A stretch of 5,746 bases of DNA, taken from positions 1 to 5,746 of the forward strand of contig JAEUJR010001013.1 in NCBI GenBank assembly GCA_016793585.1. Reading direction: 5' to 3'. Of this stretch, positions 5,004-5,746 are shown piece by piece (the first letter of the stretch is position 1; every line of letters begins with the position of its first letter). Made by a program: the position numbers and the translations under genes. The notes beneath the pieces were generated by a model. The model worked only from the letters and a program-made list of their open reading frames with translations, was not told the DNA's origin and did no database searches. This DNA comes from Archangium sp. (GTDB taxonomy: Bacteria; Myxococcota; Myxococcia; Myxococcales; Myxococcaceae).

Positions 5004-5746
5004 ATGACCACCCGAATTCCATCGACGACGACGAAGCCGGTCCTCACCGCGACACCCGCGACGGCTCCCGCGAAACCTGCGGCCGAGCTGGCCACGCCTG
5101 CTGCGGCTGGCTGGGCCCCGAAAGAGGCGACGACGCGCCGGCTCACCTCGGAGCCAACGCCCACGGTGGCGACTCCCGCGCCGCTCGGTACGCCCACCGA
5201 CCCGAAGAAGATGGACATCGTCTGCCCCGTGCTGAACGCGCTTGTTGGGAGCGGCAAGCTCAAGATGGCTCCCGACGGCACCGTGAAGTTCTCGGACCTG
5301 AACTCGGCGCTCAAGACCGAGCTCGGCATCACGCCCGACCTGCGCGCCGCGGCGCTCGCGGCGGCCACCATCGCGAACCCGACGACGGTGCACAACCTCA
5401 CCAACCGCGAGTTCAACGTGCTCGAGCTGCGCTCGGGCCGGCTCAAGCACGCGGCTGACTCCGCGATTCTCACGGGCGGCCGGTTCGACGAAGCGAAGTT
5501 TCAGGCGCTCGTGTCGCACGCCGAGAACGGCCGCATGACCGAGGCCTCGTTCGCCAACGCCATCGTCGCCAACACCGAGCGCGACCGTCACCTCGGCGAC
5601 AAAGCCGCCGTCGATGGCGCGGGCATCTCGAAGGTGGAGTTCGGGCTCGCGCTCACCGCGTTCGGCACCAAGGGCCCTGACGGCAAGCTGGGCATCGCCG
5701 TCGACGACCTGCGCATGCTGTACCAGCAAAAGCAGATTCCTTCGCA
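5004..5746 (+). CDS. Heme-thiolate peroxidase-like (Peroxidase_2 family) protein, 3' partial
   Basis: The frame is open from the ATG at 5004 to the window end (247 codons, no stop). It starts 2 nt after the preceding stop and has no Shine-Dalgarno site. Residues 1-70 are Thr/Ala/Pro-rich and probably disordered, with no signal peptide. Residues 72-247 resemble fungal chloroperoxidase/unspecific peroxygenases in motif order. These are VCPVLNALVGSGKL (73-86; like PCP-x-LN-x-LA-x-HG-x-LP, Cys74 as thiolate heme ligand); FNVLELRSGRLKHAADSAIL (137-156; like the L-x-H-x-x-x-EHDASLSR region); FDEAKFQALVSH (161-172; like F-N-x-x-x-F); VEFGLALTAFG (211-221; Glu212 aligns with the acid-base Glu); and DDLRMLYQQKQIP (234-246; like the F-x-x-x-R-M-P close). 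The metal-motif Glu is Lys148, while the next His (149) is kept. If active it would use H2O2 to oxidise or oxygenate a substrate. An alternative reading is a family with degenerate EF-hand-like DG-x-hydrophobic segments. The call rests on eye alignment only. Confidence 0.65.
   Translation, partial: MTTRIPSTTTKPVLTATPATAPAKPAAELATPAAAGWAPKEATTRRLTSEPTPTVATPAPLGTPTDPKKMDIVCPVLNALVGSGKLKMAPDGTVKFSDLNSALKTELGITPDLRAAALAAATIANPTTVHNLTNREFNVLELRSGRLKHAADSAILTGGRFDEAKFQALVSHAENGRMTEASFANAIVANTERDRHLGDKAAVDGAGISKVEFGLALTAFGTKGPDGKLGIAVDDLRMLYQQKQIPS

Noticed and set aside
5274..5727. EF-hand calcium-binding repeats in the last gene
   Set aside because: Segments such as DGTVKFSDL, GAGISKVEF and DGKLGIAVDDL look EF-hand-like, but the acidic ligands at loop positions 1, 3 and 5 are missing. 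The motif order fits heme-thiolate peroxidases better; kept only as an alternative.
4866..5729. 287-residue open frame on the - strand
   Set aside because: It is antisense to the peroxidase-like gene, Arg/Gly-rich with no family motif. The + strand frame has coherent family-like motifs and correct spacing to its upstream gene.
1..5746. CRISPR array, tRNA, rRNA, insertion sequence or attachment site
   Set aside because: I saw no regularly spaced repeats, no tRNA cloverleaf, no transposase frame and no terminal inverted repeats in either strand.

Overview
The window is GC-rich, with a strong preference for G or C in third codon positions and heavy use of TCG, CTC, CGC and ACG codons. An Oar-type TonB-dependent receptor, small cysteine-rich lipoproteins and a DcrB-like protein all lie on the + strand. 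Together this points to a Gram-negative member of the Myxococcota (deltaproteobacterial type). That assignment is an inference from gene style, not from a marker gene.

Layout, all on the + strand. (1) 1-2541: the 3' part of a large outer-membrane TonB-dependent receptor; its N-terminus lies upstream of the window. (2) 2557-3435: a cysteine-rich lipoprotein, 15 nt downstream with the clearest Shine-Dalgarno site in the window, so almost certainly co-transcribed with the receptor. (3) 3436-3540: an intergenic gap with a strong bulged hairpin and a 9-bp direct repeat. (4) 3541-4473: a second lipoprotein of unknown function. (5) 4474-4575: a gap with two tetraloop hairpins and a possible leaderless promoter. 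(6) 4576-5001: a short cytosolic-looking protein resembling the DcrB/DUF1795 family, which includes the Eag chaperones of type VI secretion. (7) 5004 to the window end: a 3'-truncated gene, 2 nt behind the previous one. It has a Thr/Ala/Pro-rich N-terminus followed by a domain that resembles the fungal heme-thiolate peroxidases (chloroperoxidase / unspecific peroxygenase, Peroxidase_2).

There appear to be two functional units. The first is a receptor plus surface-lipoprotein pair that probably handles an outer-membrane substrate. The second is a tightly coupled pair of a DUF1795-like protein and a heme-thiolate-peroxidase-like protein, which could be a chaperone and its cargo. The second pair is the most unusual content. 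The putative heme-ligand Cys and acid-base Glu are present, but the conserved Glu of the metal-binding motif is Lys. The family calls were made by eye and need a profile search.
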